Shown here: piece after piece, positions 26,418 to 39,344 of the stretch | How the letters are laid out: each line of letters starts with the position of its first letter | Numbering within the stretch: position 1 is the first letter of the stretch | Origin: Manihot esculenta | Taxonomy: Eukaryota; Streptophyta; Magnoliopsida; Malpighiales; Euphorbiaceae | Length of the DNA: 64,000 bases | Assembly: GCF_001659605.2 (NCBI RefSeq) | Contig: NC_035161.2 | Span: forward strand, 32,039,691-32,103,690 | Direction of reading: 5' to 3' | Program-made: the position numbers and the translations under genes | The notes under the pieces: model-generated | Told to the model about the DNA's origin: nothing | Databases searched by the model: none | What the model saw: the letters and a program-made list of their open reading frames with translations, nothing else

Positions 26418-27347
26418 CAGAAAATAGTTTTCAACTCATTTTACTATTCGTCAAGCCTCATAGTTCTTCTCCATACCCAAAAACAAAACTTTCATTAAAA
26501 AATTATTTTGCAGGAAAGCCTAAAACGTTTAGTCTGTACTTTAAAAATGACGTATTTTTCTAATAATATGGTAAATTTATTCATGCATTAATTTTGCTTA
26601 AATATAAAAATGAAATGCATACTTTAATTATAAGATTTAGATTTTCCACCAATAATGATACAAGGAAATAATTTATTAATTTTTATATACTAAAAGAATG
26701 AGTGATGTAAAATTAATCCACTCAATGGGTCCACTCAACTCAGGCAACTTCCTAATCATTCCAATCCAAGCCAAACTTTCTCTCCTAGCATAATATCTTC
26801 TGGCCTATAATCTCTCCAAATTAAGAGTTTAAATCACAATCAGAGCTTAATTAATTATTAATGAAGAAAGTAGAAAAATTAACAGAAGAATTGGAAAAAG
26901 CAGAGAGAGAGATAGAGAGAGAGAAGAATACATGCTTACTACATGGCAAGTGGAATTGTGATTGAAGCTGCAATTACAAGTGACACTGCTTTCAAACCCT
27001 TTCCTCTCATCCAAAACTCTCCAATTCCCTTTTCCACTGCACGGATCCACTCCAAAATCCCAATCCTTCTTCCCCAGCCTCTTCCCTATATCCTTCAATG
27101 CCTTCACTGCGCAAAACAAACAATCCTTCAATCCTATCTCAAAACATCAAATTTCAAATTGGAATCCCATTAAATTTTGGAAGTGAAAGAAAGTAGAAAA
27201 AAAAAATGTATTGTTTATCTGGCAGCTACCTTCAACTGGGTGAAGCTTAGCGGCGGCGGCGGCTGCAAAGACAGCGAAAGAAAAGAAGGTGAAGATGGGA
27301 AGTAGAAGCTGTAGCTTTAGAGTTGGAAAATGAGCTCCCATTTTCAT
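17040..27347 (-). CDS. LRR-malectin receptor-like Ser/Thr kinase, At1g07650-like (24 exons)
   Basis: Plasma-membrane receptor kinase of subfamily LRR-VIII-2. Exons, 5' to 3' on the minus strand: 27347-27230, 27106-26932, 25695-25624, 25526-25458, 25376-25305, 24933-24862, 24762-24691, 24454-24383, 24296-24225, 24132-24061, 23954-23883, 23081-23010, 22924-22859, 22586-22511 (acceptor side corrected to 22576), 22412-22374, 22210-22164, 21002-20617, 20530-20335, 19667-19524, 18884-18766, 18563-18353, 18253-18013, 17747-17597, 17483-17040. All are in frame, about 1039 residues. Order: signal peptide (start 27347, or Met at 27341), Cys-containing N-cap ([13 protein letters not shown]), LRRs mostly encoded by one 72-nt phase-2 exon each, malectin domain (about 410-603), membrane helix (about 620-640), kinase with [29 protein letters not shown] and [10 protein letters not shown]. 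All catalytic residues are present, so the kinase should be active. The ligand is unknown. Confidence 0.94.
22461..22500. repeat. GAA-rich simple repeat in receptor kinase intron
   Basis: A short AAGAAGAAGAAGAAG run lies beside the small LRR-end exons. It is an ordinary microsatellite. Confidence 0.6.
23314..23703. mobile_element. Fold-back MITE in receptor kinase intron 11
   Basis: About 390 bp with long imperfect terminal inverted repeats. The left arm starts TTGAAAAAATTACTATTTAA and runs to about 23450. The right arm (about 23577-23703) is its reverse complement, ending GTAATTTTTCCAA. Shared inner words are AGTTTTGAAAAATGCATTAA (left) and the inverse of TTAATGTATTTTTCAAAACT (right), plus TTCCGTTAATTTT against AAAATTAACGGAA. 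The centre repeats GACTAATTAGTAGACTTTT. No coding sequence. It lies in the 801-bp intron between exons 23081-23010 and 23954-23883. Confidence 0.8.
26374..26412. repeat. (TA)n microsatellite
   Basis: About 39 bases of nearly pure TA dinucleotides in intron 2 of the receptor kinase gene. Likely length-polymorphic. Confidence 0.9.
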
Positions 27348-27462
27348 CCTTATTTTTGCTTTGCTTTATCTTTTCTTCTTCTTCTTCTTCTTCCTCTTAA
27401 CCCTCTTACTTTGGGCTGTAAAGGAGTTTATTGGTTTCAGCTGAAGAGAGAGAGAGAGCAGA

Positions 27463-27472
27463 TTTATTATAG
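27463..27472 (-). promoter_or_regulatory. Candidate TATA box of the receptor kinase gene
   Basis: On the minus strand TATAATAAAT lies about 115-125 bases upstream of the start codon, followed by GA- and AAG-rich leader sequence. Position and motif fit a plant core promoter; there is no direct evidence of use. Confidence 0.35.
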
Positions 27473-28992
27473 AAAAAGGTGCAATGGACCAACTGTGACA
27501 CTGTATCAATGATTACTATATTACGATACTTGTCTGTATTTTCAAGTAACAATCTATTTTTTTGAGTTCTCTTCTTTTTCATTTTAATCCTTAGCGAAGG
27601 CCAGTTTCTTTTTTTTATATATAGAAGACCAGTGTTTAATTCTACCCACATTAGTCTTTTTCATAGATAAAATAAAAAAAATATTAAATTTTAGTAAAAT
27701 TATTTATTTAAATTTTTTAACTATGTTACATAAAAATTAATGAGATAATGTTTTTAAGCCTCTAAATTATAATTTATTTATTATTGAGCTCTCTACAAAG
27801 TTTGTATTTAATTGATTTTCTAAATTTTAATCTTTCTCATATTACATTCGACAATAATTTTAAATATAATATTCTAATAAATTATCTTACTTCAATGTGT
27901 AAGGTTATTCAAAGAAAAATACATTGACAATCAATAATATTTGCTATTTTTAAATAAAAACGCTCAAATCCTTCGCTTATCAACTTGAATTTTTTGCTAT
28001 TGTTAAGTAAAAGAATATAAAAAAAAATACATGATTTTTAATTTTCTCTCCAAAATGGAGAGAAAATAATTAAGGAAAAATAAAATTTATTTTTCTCTCC
28101 TTCTCTATTTAAACAAAAAATATATATCACATCAAAATTGTTTACCTCTTTTATTTTCTTTCCTTTCTACTTTCCCTCTATCCAAACAAACTATTAATTT
28201 CTATGAAAAAAAAATTTTAAAATTTTATTGATAATATTATATATTAATTTATTGATATTTTTTTATTTTTTAAAATTTACAATAGTAAATAAGTTAATTT
28301 AAAAAATTATTTTTTACAAGAAAATTATAATAAAAATATTTTTTTCATGTTATTTTTTTGCAAGTAGACGAACTCATTTAAACATAAGTTTCTGCTGAAA
28401 ACTGAAAAATATAAACACATTAAGTCCTATTTTCAATTTGAGAGGTCTTTTCATAATCCATTTATTTTAATACAATCCGTATGGGGAGGCATGCTCATCA
28501 CGGTTCCTTGTCCCCAAGTATAAAAAATTAATAATAATAATAAATAAATAAATAAGTAAAACTAACAGTTTAATATTATAAAATATTATTTTAATATAAA
28601 TTGAATTATATATTTTAAAATAAAAATAATAAAATTACGGTATTATACTTTCTCTAATATTTTAATTTTAGAATAATTGATGTGTTTTATTATGAGATAA
28701 GACAATTTCTCATAATAAAATCGTTGGTTTCATATTAAATTTAAGAAAATAAAATCAAGACGTGGCCCCATCTGATCCAGTATTTCATTCCATTAAAAAA
28801 AGATGTGGTCAATTCTCAAATGCTCCCTGCGCTGAATCTCAAACCTATAGTATTACCATTTAAAAAACATATGTATATATACCAAAAAATTAGCAAATGG
28901 GAATTTGAGAATTTTTGCAAAACTTCTTCTGAGCAATTTCCAATTTTATACATTAGATATTTTGTTTGTTAAGATATATGTGATTTTAAAAC

Positions 28993-28993
<1 letters not shown>

Positions 28994-29040
<47 letters not shown>
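28994..29040. repeat. (TTA)n microsatellite
   Basis: About 15 uninterrupted TTA units. Probably polymorphic; no coding context. Confidence 0.95.
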
Positions 29041-29042
<2 letters not shown>

Positions 29043-29874
29043 ATGCTAAAGTAGAAGGCTGACTGCGCAGTTGGGGGTTGGAAGATGTTCAACTCTATCC
29101 CCATGAGTAGTCCTGATTCTTTATTAAAATCATCGTTGAAGTTCAATGATTACGGCATAAATTATTTTATGAAATATATTAAATTTAATTTATGTTTTTT
29201 TTTTATTTTTTAATTTTCACAGTCTAATTTTTATATTTTGTTTTCATAAATTATTTTAAAAAATGTATATATAGAGAATTTCGATTGTTTTATTTCAAGT
29301 ATGAAAAAAAAAATCGCCAGTAGTTAATTACTCACCAACTGCAATGGCAAATTTTAAGTAATATTAGAACTTAAGAGGTTTTAAAATATATTATCGTAAA
29401 TTTTAATTTTCCAATCCATTTTTAGGTATATTATTATTATTTTCCTCGATTAGATTTTAAATAAATGGATATTAATCTTTGCATTTAATTATTATCAATT
29501 TATTTTAAATAAATATATTAAAACATCATGCAATTGGTGGCCTCTAGCCCCCTACAAAGGTATTTTGTTTTTTCACATAAATACCAACAGTTAAATGTAA
29601 AAGATAAAATTCAATTAATTAATTGAATTGAACTCTAAATTATCTGAATCTTAATAATTTTAAAAATATTAATCAAATTAAGACCGAGTCGAAATCAATA
29701 TATATGTATTTTGATGATTGACGAATTTTTGACATTCAGACTGAAACGAAATTTTGAGAAGAAAACAGGTTCAGATTACAATAAATTCTACTGAACTTAT
29801 CGATTTAAATATTATACCGTCCAGTTCGTGATTAAAGTAAACCGAACTGATTTTAGACTTGGATTTATCAGAGG

Positions 29875-30150
29875 AGAGTGTAGTCTAGCGACATGATAGG
29901 AGAAAGAAGAGCAGGCCCGACTGTCTCACGACCCAATCAGTATGCGCATTAAAAGAGAATTAAATAGCCGCCTAACAAAAATAAATACATTAACACCTCC
30001 ATACATACGAGTCTGCATAATAAGAACAGACGATATTAAGTGGCGATTATACATCACTAAAAAATAAAAAATAAAAAAAAAATAATAAAAAAAAAGAACA
30101 GAATCCCTCAGACTAAGTTTATACTTTTGTAAATCTTATTCTGTATGAAT
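29875..30150. repeat. Diverged dispersed repeat, copy 1
   Basis: Shares ordered blocks with 40045-40290: TGTAGTCTAGCGACATGATA, then a GAGA-rich stretch, a CTGCATAATAA block, and an AAGTTTATAC block near the end. The order and spacing of conserved words suggest two old copies of one element, possibly an LTR. The family is unknown. Confidence 0.45.
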
Positions 30151-33100
30151 CTCATAATATTATATATAAATAATAAATGATATATTTTTAATTATAAAAA
30201 TAAACGAATGGTCTTTTATTAATATTGAATAATTAGAAATTAAATACTATGAATAAAAGATTAAAATATTTATTAACAAAATTACAATTATCTAATTAAT
30301 AATAGTCAATTAATTCAATTATCTAATTTTAGATAACCAAGTCCATAATTGAATATTAAGAATTTATATAGTTATTAACCAAAAACTGACATAACCAAAT
30401 ATAAGTTTATTAAAATAACTAATCAATTTTTTTATACCGAAAAATGAATACTCCCAATTAAATAGTTACGTAATAACTGTTATTAAAATTTGGTGACATT
30501 TTAATAAATTTTTAAAATTACAATAATTAATTTACAAAAAATAGGGCTTTTTGTAATTAAACCTTAAAATAAGATAACCTAAATTATTCAAGTATAAAAT
30601 TGTTAATTTGAAAAAACATTTCTCTTTTTTTTACATAAAATTCGTCTTTCTTTGAAAAAAAAATAAAAGTATTAAAATTGAAATTTAAAATTTGAAATAA
30701 TTAAAAAAATTCATAGATGAACTTTGAATAAAACTACATTAATATTATTTTAGCATGCTAATTGACAGTGAAAGCAGCAACAGCCTCAGCCTTTTTCCGA
30801 TCAGTGTTTTTCCACATTCGTTGCCTCATGCTAGTGACGTATGTAGAATTATACTTATTTTAATATATTAAAACATGTTATTATATTATTCTTTTATTTA
30901 AATTATTTATAATTTAAATATTAAAAATAAATTATTTTTTAATAAATTATTTTTTCTTTGATATTTTGTACATTATACAATTAATATATATCGTCTCACA
31001 AAAAAACATTTTTATTTTTATTTTTATATAAATTAAAAACATTATTAAATAAATAAATTTTTATTACATAATAAAATTGAATTATGTTAAAATTTATATC
31101 ACTATTTAAAAAATTAACCTTTTATGGAAAGAATATTATATTATATAAAAATGATCTAATAGAGGATATTTTAAAAATTATAATAAATTTTATAATAATT
31201 TGAGGATTAAATAGTAATTCTCTAATAAGTTAAAAGTAATAAAGTATTCTCACTGTCTCTATTCAGTGTTCACGCGTTTTCAAGCGCTATGCATAAATCT
31301 ACATGCATGCAGACGCCGTCATATCATACCATACCCAAAAACACTTGTCTCTATCTCTTTTTTTTTTCTTCATCTTCTAGATAATTTTTATTAATCAATA
31401 TATATAAAAATGGAAGCCGCCACCTTTAATTTTTTGTCATGCTTATATTTCTTTTGAGTTCTTAAAGTTAATTATTTATATTATATTAAGAGTAATTATC
31501 AATTAAATTTGAATAAATATCATGATAATAAACAGTAGTATAAGGGGAAATTAAAGAAGACAAAGAAAAAAAGCAGAGGTGAGCGTGTGGGGTCACACGT
31601 TCCGAAGAGGAAAAGGTATGTGTCTTTGATTTTGACGTGGACGAACGCTAGTAAGGAGTGGAGTGTGATTGCTAGCTGGCAGTTGTTGTCCCATTTATGA
31701 GATGCCCATTGACTTTGACTCTCTTTTAATCCCACTTCCCACCAAGTCATCCTATCATATTACTATAAGATTTTCTATTTTGACTTTATTCTCAATAATT
31801 AAGCTCCTATTTCATTTATTATTCATCTACTCAGTAAAACTTTTAAAATAATTTTAATATTCTATATATCAAATTAGGCTTATTTTGAATTTTATGAGCA
31901 AATTAAATATAAATTTATTTTTTAATTAAACTCGATAAATGTCTATTATCCGCACGTGCGAATGTGAACACGCGAGAAAATTACTTTCCGTTAGGAGATA
32001 GCAAGAGTATGTGCACGTGGGAAAGGAAAAAGGGCAAAAAGCAATATAATCGGCGCACTCAACTAGCAAGATTAATTCGGAAAATTCAGGACCAAACTCC
32101 CAATGTCCAAATTCGTTTATTATTTTAATTATTTATCTAAGATATGTTTTCATTTTTCTAATAAAATATACATTTACAATTAAAGTTTATTGAATTTTTT
32201 TTTCTCTTTTTATCCATTTTAATTACAAGTTTTAAATATACTAATTTAGTTATTATCTATTATTTAATATGTATTACAAATAAAATTATTAATTTAAGAA
32301 ATAATTTAATAATAAATAATGATATACAATTTTATAAAGTAATTATTTGATGAGGATTATTGAATGAATAAAATATAGTGACATTTTCAGAAATATAAAA
32401 AAATTAATACTTTACATTCATAATAACATTTTTATATGATAATAATATTAACAAATTAATAAAGTATTTTTATATTACTTTTGTGAAAATAGATATTTAT
32501 ATATTTAACAATCAATTTTTATTAATTTAACATACCTTTGGTAAATTAATTATTTTATCAAAATAAATATAACTTTACAAAATATGAAATATAAAAATTT
32601 TATTTTATTTTCCTAATAAAATAATTTTACTTCATTTTAGATTAACCTTTGATAATTGTTTCTCCTTTCAAAGATTCGAAATTAAAGAATACATGCAGTA
32701 ATAACCTAGAGGTAGAAAATGTGCCAATTTACCCAATGAAATATCCTCAAATAAAAGGTATATTTTCACATTTATATTTTTATTTATTAAAATTTTAATT
32801 TTATTCGCAATTCAATAAAATTTTAAATTAAAAAATATTATTTTTAAATATCTTAATATTATTTTTAAACACTTAAATTTATAAAAAAAAATTATTGTTT
32901 AAAATTTATATACAATTTTAAAATTTTAAAGTTTAAATATTTATTAAATGACGATTAAAATTAAAATTTTTAATAAATAAAAATATATTAAAATACGAAA
33001 ATGAAGGAAAAATTTAACTTAATATCCTCCCACAATTCTCAATATATATATCTATATTCATAGAGTTTTTAAAAAAAAAAAAAAACATTCAGAAATGTTT

Positions 33101-33546
33101 GTTGACAGCCAAGGGAATACAAAACAACGCTGTTGATTAGTGTTGGTATCCAAAAAGCCACTATTTTTAAAACCACAACAGAAGCAAAGGCAAACATATA
33201 TACATTATTTGGCTAAACCTCAAGCAAGTTATATAGTAATTCAGTATTCAATCAACAGTGATCACAAGGAAGTGGAACGAACAAGTAACCAAGAATCAAT
33301 CACGTGCATTAACTATCATACATACCAGGAAATTAACACAACCTATCAGTGATATTAGGAGACACATTAAGAAGACCTACGGAATCCCAGAAGCAACTAA
33401 ACCATGAATCTTGTCGCTGCTGCTTCTTCTTCTTCTTATGCTAAAAGACATCACCTCCTCCAGCCTCTTTTTCCTTTTCCATTTTCTCTCTCTATACTAT
33501 GTCCTATTATTTTTTTTTATTGTTATATTCTTTCACCTTCAGGAAA

Positions 33547-36500
33547 TCAGTCCAATGTCATTGGCAAGGTCATGCAACATCTGAAACGAGCCTTCCGGAC
33601 ACTAGTCATGATCTCTGTCTCTGCATTCTCAAGCATTTTCACAACTTCAATGAAGAGTGGTCTAACGTCAGGGTTGGCGTCCCAGCAACGGGTCATAATC
33701 TCACCAAGAGCAGGTAAGCAATCATTGGGAATGACTGGACGGACACCCTTGTTCACAACTGCAAACGCCGCCTGCACTGCTGTCATATTCTGGAAAGGAA
33801 GCATCCCTGTGATCAGTTCCCACAAAACAATCCCAAAGCTATAAACATCCACCTTTTGCGTGTAGGGCCTGTGCTGGATCATCTCCCTGCAAAGCCAGAA
33901 AAGAAAGAAGGCAACAAGTCACAGAAGTATTAGATTGCAGATATAAAATAATCCAATTATTGAGCAATTAACCCCTCCAAGAAACTTCATTTGGGAGGTA
34001 AGATAATTTCATTAACACTTATGGGCCAACTTCCACATCACCATCAGTGGCCATTTAACCCATATGGTATTTCATCAAGTCACAAACCCTCGAGATGTTT
34101 ATTGCATTTAGCTATTATATGCCAGCACACCAACTTAAACTGGAAAGGAACACGATCATAATCAATCATCAAGTCACAAACCCTCGAGATGTTTATTGCA
34201 TTTAGCTATTATATTCCAGCACAACAACTTAAACTGGAAAGGAACACAATCATAATCAATAAGAGAAACTAAAGATTCATATTACAGTGAAATAGTAAGG
34301 AAAAAGGGCGCTATACACACACAAATTATACATACACATGATGCAAACTAAAGATTATTTCAAGAAAACTATACACATGTTGATGTACGCACATTATCCA
34401 TACACATAATGCGATCTAAAAAATGTTTCAAGAAAATTATACAGATAGATAAATGCTTTAAGCCTTTAACAATATAAACATGTGGTTACATGCATTTTCA
34501 GCTTGGGCTCACATTTTTTAAGTGACAGAGATATTGTGCTTAACTCGGCTAGCTAAAGTCAGATCTTAAGATGGACAACTTATGCCGACATGTCAATGGC
34601 ATGAAGTTTTTAAAAAACATTATCAGAGGGATCCATTTAAAGAAAAAAAAAGTAACAATAATTTAATAAAAAAGATTTAGTTGTACTAGTGGCCCCCACC
34701 AAAAGTTTTTTTTAAAGAATTATTTAAGAAAAAAAATGATTAATTAATATTTATTAGAAGCCATCTTTCTCCAGCTCCTGAAAGTTTCTTTCTGAACCCT
34801 CTTTCCAAAATCGGCTCCCTAAGTTTCAGACCCATTGGGCGTATCATCGAACTCCACCATCCTGTCATTGACTTTGAAGCTGAAATCTTCATCGGATGTC
34901 TTGATCCCAGGAACTTGACATGGGAGAAGATGAGAGGGGAATTTGTATACTCAATGAAAGGAGGTTATAGCCATCTAGTAGACTATTGGATTGCATTTAT
35001 AAGCAACAGGACAACCCTACTGAGCAATTGGGTTTCTCTGAAGCCATGAATTATCAGAAGCAGCCAATCATCAGTGACTTGCCAAGAGAGAGAGAAAGCA
35101 AAAGATATGTAGATTGGAAAGTTATCATACTGCTGCAAGAATGGTTTTACAAGAATCATGGATCCAAGCCAATCAAAATCAGCTTTTCAATTGCAATTGT
35201 ACAAATTGCCATTGGATATGAATCAAACAGCTCTTTGTCCTCACAAATGGAAAATTAAAGCTCTAAATCCTGAGTATAAATGTGCATCTCTGATTAGCGT
35301 TAGTCTAACAGAATTTCCTGTTAATAATGGGCTTCTGTTTTTTACTCTTGCAATTGCAACTTGACTTATAGTTTCTACCATCAAAAAGTGAAGAGTATGG
35401 ACTTCAAGGTACTGTATTTCTACGAAATCAGTCCAAGAGGAAGGAGACCAAGGCTTGCTGCCCTCTATTTTGATAAAAATTACAGACACACTGCCTTTTT
35501 ATTTTGACAATATTTTTAATATATTGCTTTTCTTCCTCAGTTTTTCAGTGGGCCCCACCCCCACAGTATACTTTTTAATATTAAAAAAATTCCATTTCAG
35601 CATAAGTTTAATGGTGTCAGCCCAAAAGTCCTACTTTTAATATGAACATCAAGTACAGGGTACCTCTTTGTCACGGAAAAAGAAAAAACAGAAGCACATA
35701 AACACATGGTATAAAGTTGTAATTTTCATAATTAAAAGATATTTTAGGGAAAACAGTTTTTAGGGGGAAAAAAAACTATAAGCAGTTTTTCCAAACCAAA
35801 AGAAAATGAAGCATGAAATGATGACAAATAGGCCCTAAATGATGCATTTAAAAAAAGAAAATTTTGATTTTTTTTCCTAGCAAAATTTTGGCTATAACAC
35901 ATGCCATATAAGAAACTGGACATACTCGAGTAAAATTTTGCTTATAGCAAGGAATTGAGAAATAAGATCATGCACTTGAGAAGTCACGGAAGAAAATTTC
36001 TAACAGGAAAAAAGAGATTTCTGCTGCATAACAGGGACCTCAGAGAAATGAAATAGTAGAAGCCTGATAAAAGAATTTCAATAGGCTTTTATAACAATTT
36101 TAATAGGATATTGAAGGAAATCATTGCAAATGCCAAAACCATAGAACCTTTTGAAAAAAAGAATAAATCAAAATAGTCAACACAGAGATGGGAATATTAA
36201 ACATACACTAAAGCTAATCAATTGAAGAATACCAAGGAAGCAAGTAAATCTTAGACAAAATGCAGGAGATAAAAGTTCATTGGCGAAAAACCAATGGTTA
36301 TCATGCTAGCAATAGCAGCAAATAGAAAATTTGATTTCTTCTAAAGTTTTGTTGGATTATCTTTATAAACTATGCCAACATAGAGTTAGTGCAAGTCTAA
36401 TACATGCATGAGCATCAGCAGATCTAGACTATAAAATTAGAGGTCATTGATGCTATATATTTCTGCAACCTTAACTCAAATAAAAAGAGATTTAGGTAGA

Positions 36501-37626
36501 CAGTTCTACAAAGTAAACCAGAAGCACTGAGAAAAATAAAGTGATCTTCTGTACGACAATAGCACATCATTTTAAGATGTTTGTATATTCCTCTTTACAT
36601 ATGGTTGACAAATTTTCACTCAAAAAGTATGCCTAGTGTAAGAGAGAAAATGTGCACGCATAAAACAAAACAAATAATGGAGAAAATTCTAAATACATGA
36701 AAGGGGGTTAAAAACAAATCTTACGGTGCCATCCAGCGATATGTCCCTGTCTCTGGTGTCATTCCTTCAGTCTGCACCTCAATGCGAGCAACCCCAAAAT
36801 CCGCAATCTTTATGGATTTATCACCAAAAATCAAAAGATTATCAGATTTTAAATCCCTGTGAATCAAACCAAGCCCATGAACATATGCCATTCCTCTTGC
36901 AACATCCAAGGCCTGCTTGACTGCCAATTTCAGTGGCACAGCCCTGTTCTGACGTCTCATTAAAAACTGACGCACTGAACCTCCTTTTGCATATTCTGTA
37001 ACTATGCACCACACCATTGGTTTCCTACAAGCACCAATAAAACGGACAATGTTTGGATGCTTTAATGTGGCCAGCATCATAACTTCCTGCTGAAATTGTT
37101 GCTCCATAAACTTCGCCCTTTCTGGGTCATTTCCTGGCCTCTCCAAAATTTTGATGGCAACATCCTCACCATTGTAAGTTCCTCTATAAAGTTTCCCAAA
37201 AGCCCCTTGTGCAAAAGCTGCACCCATATTAAGCTTCCTCAAATCAATGGTCCACTCATCAAAATTCTCAAGGCCCTCTGTTGGGGAAGTGTTATCCATT
37301 AGTGCATGGGCCAATGCATCATCATTCAATGCATGTGTGACTCTTCCTCTCCTGTTAACGCTTTGTTGAACAGAGTAGTTATCATTAGCACGCCGCCGCA
37401 GTCCTTGGTGATTCAAAATGCGAGTGTGGGAATCATTTGACCCAATACTTTCTATGGACATTGCCACAGACCCTCCACCATTGCTTGTTTGCAAGCTATC
37501 ATAACTGTCAATTGACATATTGGAATGCTCACCAAGTTTATGATAGAATCCTTGTGATAGATCATAATTGTTATCATGATTGTTTAGGCCAATAATTCCA
37601 GTAAATTTTGGACCTCCCTCCAACAT
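33547..37626 (-). CDS. Raf-like (group C) protein kinase, HT1/RAF22-RAF28-like
   Basis: Cytosolic Ser/Thr(/Tyr) kinase of the plant Raf-like MAPKKK group, similar to Arabidopsis At4g31170/At2g24360. Two coding exons, 37626-36725 and 33886-33547, are joined in frame (ACC|GGAGATG) across a 2.8-kb intron; 413 residues, normal for the family. Residues 1 to about 125 are a non-catalytic, Ser/Asn-rich N-terminus. The kinase domain begins near [20 protein letters not shown] and shows the G-loop ([15 protein letters not shown]), [17 protein letters not shown] (IADFGVAR), the activation segment [10 protein letters not shown], and [15 protein letters not shown]. All catalytic motifs are intact. The stop is TGA at 33547-33549. 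A 5' UTR intron is inferred from GT at 38870 to AG at 37711, with leader exon sequence near 38871-39300. Confidence 0.93.
34073..34259. repeat. 94-bp tandem duplication in the Raf-like kinase intron
   Basis: Two adjacent copies, 34073-34166 and 34167-34259, begin CATCAAGTCACAAACCCTCG and end ATCATAATCAAT. They differ at only three or four positions, so the duplication is recent. Confidence 0.93.
34760..35045. other. Coding-like segment of unknown origin inside the kinase intron
   Basis: This stretch has balanced base composition unlike the flanking AT-rich intron and long open frames on both strands (plus-strand frame reading ...[20 protein letters not shown]...). I do not recognise the protein. 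It may be a captured or retroposed gene fragment. It belongs to neither kinase exon. Confidence 0.3.
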
Positions 37627-37710
37627 GTTCCTCTTTGAGAAGCAAACTGTCCGAGTCCACTTATTTCTTTGGCATCAGAACATAATACCAAATTGTTCTC
37701 TTCAGAAAAA

Positions 37711-38870
37711 CTGAAACCAAAACCAATCAAAGTTCTTTCAGCATATCGCTCTCAAGAAGCATTATACACAATTGCCATCTAACTTTCCAAATAAACATAC
37801 ACAGATAAGAAAAGACAGAAAATCTGAATGCCTAACTATATGGTGTTTCTTCCTAGCATAAGCCTTATATGAGAAACATAAAAAGAAAACTTAATTAGCC
37901 ACAAATTTTTAGAAATTGGCTGCGGCATGACCTCAAACGTATAAATTCACAGGTAAAGACCCTAAATGAAGGAAAAGGCAAAGAGAAGATGACAACATAA
38001 TCTTCATAAAAACAATGGAAATGAGTATGAAATTCGATCATACAGACATATAACAGACCCACCCTCCCAAAAGGAAGTTCTTTAAGAAGCAGCCAATACT
38101 CAGTATCAAGAACCAGAAACATAATACTGGAGCTAGATGGAGCAAAACAAAGCCAACTTCATGTGTAACAGGAAGTAACACAAACTTTTGGAATAGAGAA
38201 AAAGGTGCAAGCATCACTCAAATGTATTATTTGATATATTAAAAGAAATCAAAAAGAGAAACTCGACCAAAGAGATAGCCTGTGCACACCTTTTAAATCT
38301 CATTCTTTAAAGATATCATTCTTTAAAGAAAACAATTAGAACAATCAATGATAGTAACAAATGGATTAATAAGAAGAAAAACAACAGAGTCAAACGCTCA
38401 CTACACCAATATACTATGTAAAATTAAGTAAAATCTTTCAGAATTCATACTAAATGTCATATTTGACTTCTATCCAACAAAGACAAGAAATCCCTTCAAA
38501 AACTACATTTCGAACGCAGATTCAAACAAGTTTTCAATATGCATAATACTACTGCCAGACAGGAACCAATATATTAAGGATCAAATCATTAAATATCAAC
38601 CCCAAAATTCATTTATCAGAAGTCAAATCATCACAGATCACTCCATATAGACCAAAACCACATATCCCAAACGCAACAGCAGAAAAAACTCCGGCATTTT
38701 ACACAGCAGTCTCTACCTAACCATGTAAGCTTGTAACCCCTTGCACATCTAAAATTTCTCATATATATGAAATGAATGCCCCACAATCAACTCAAAGCCA
38801 TTCAACCCACAATTTCATGGATGAAATAATTTATGCTAAACAGAATAAAAGGAAACAATAAGGGGTTTAC
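37711..38870 (-). other. Inferred 5' UTR intron of the Raf-like kinase gene
   Basis: On the minus strand the donor ATAAG|GTAAAC at 38871/38870 and the acceptor TTTCAG|TTTTTC at 37711/37710 frame a 1.16-kb segment between a CT/GA-rich leader and the start codon. Leader introns are common in this kinase group. Inference from splice signals only. Confidence 0.5.
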
Positions 38871-39332
38871 CTTATAATCTGGAGATTGACTTTCTATTGC
38901 TGTGGGTATGCGGTACCGATAAACAAATTTTAAAAAAGAAAGGGATAGCGTGGGAGATCGAAAGCTTCTCAGCAAGTTCCCGACTGAGAGGAAACAGATG
39001 GGTCTGTACTCTTTTCCCAAAACGAGGTAAGAGCCAAATCAGAAGAATAATTCCCACAAAAACCCTCGATCCTTTTCTCTTGTTTCCGTGTTTTCTCCTT
39101 TTTCTCGCTATCCAATCGTCTATCGGTGAGAAAGATACAGAGATCCCATGAGTTAGAGACAGAGATGGAGGAGAAGATGAGAGAGAACCCCCAAGTCGGA
39201 GAAGTAAAGTGCTCAAAAAGAGAGGTTGACGGAGAGAGTGAAGACAAAGATCGAGTCTTCGAATAGCAAAATCGACTGTGTAGACCAAAAACCAACTAAA
39301 GAACACCCGACCCAAAAAAAAAAAAAAAGTGT

Positions 39333-39343
39333 TTTATAAATAA
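39333..39343 (-). promoter_or_regulatory. Candidate TATA box of the Raf-like kinase gene
   Basis: TTTATTTATAAAA on the minus strand, about 30-40 bases upstream of the first leader sequence (about 39300). A run of about 15 A (plus strand) lies between. Confidence 0.45.
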
Positions 39344-39344
39344 A

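Larger units (their letters stand above)
27500..33400. other. Gene-poor AT-rich tract
   Basis: About 5.9 kb with no supportable gene. It holds runs of TTA/TAA, many short A/T tracts, and part of a dispersed repeat (29875-30150). Two islands of more balanced composition stand out: about 31250-31420, and 31560-32050, the latter with G-box motifs. I found no ORF with recognisable homology, no tRNA-like B box, and no intact transposon. Confidence 0.6.

Noticed and set aside
27500..33400. A hidden novel multi-gene system in the gene desert
   Set aside because: No ORF clusters, conserved motifs or ordered repeats beyond microsatellites and one dispersed repeat were seen.
35740..35835. GAAAAC/TTTTCC-rich stretch as a MITE
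   Set aside because: Resembles MITE interiors but has no definable inverted ends or target duplication.
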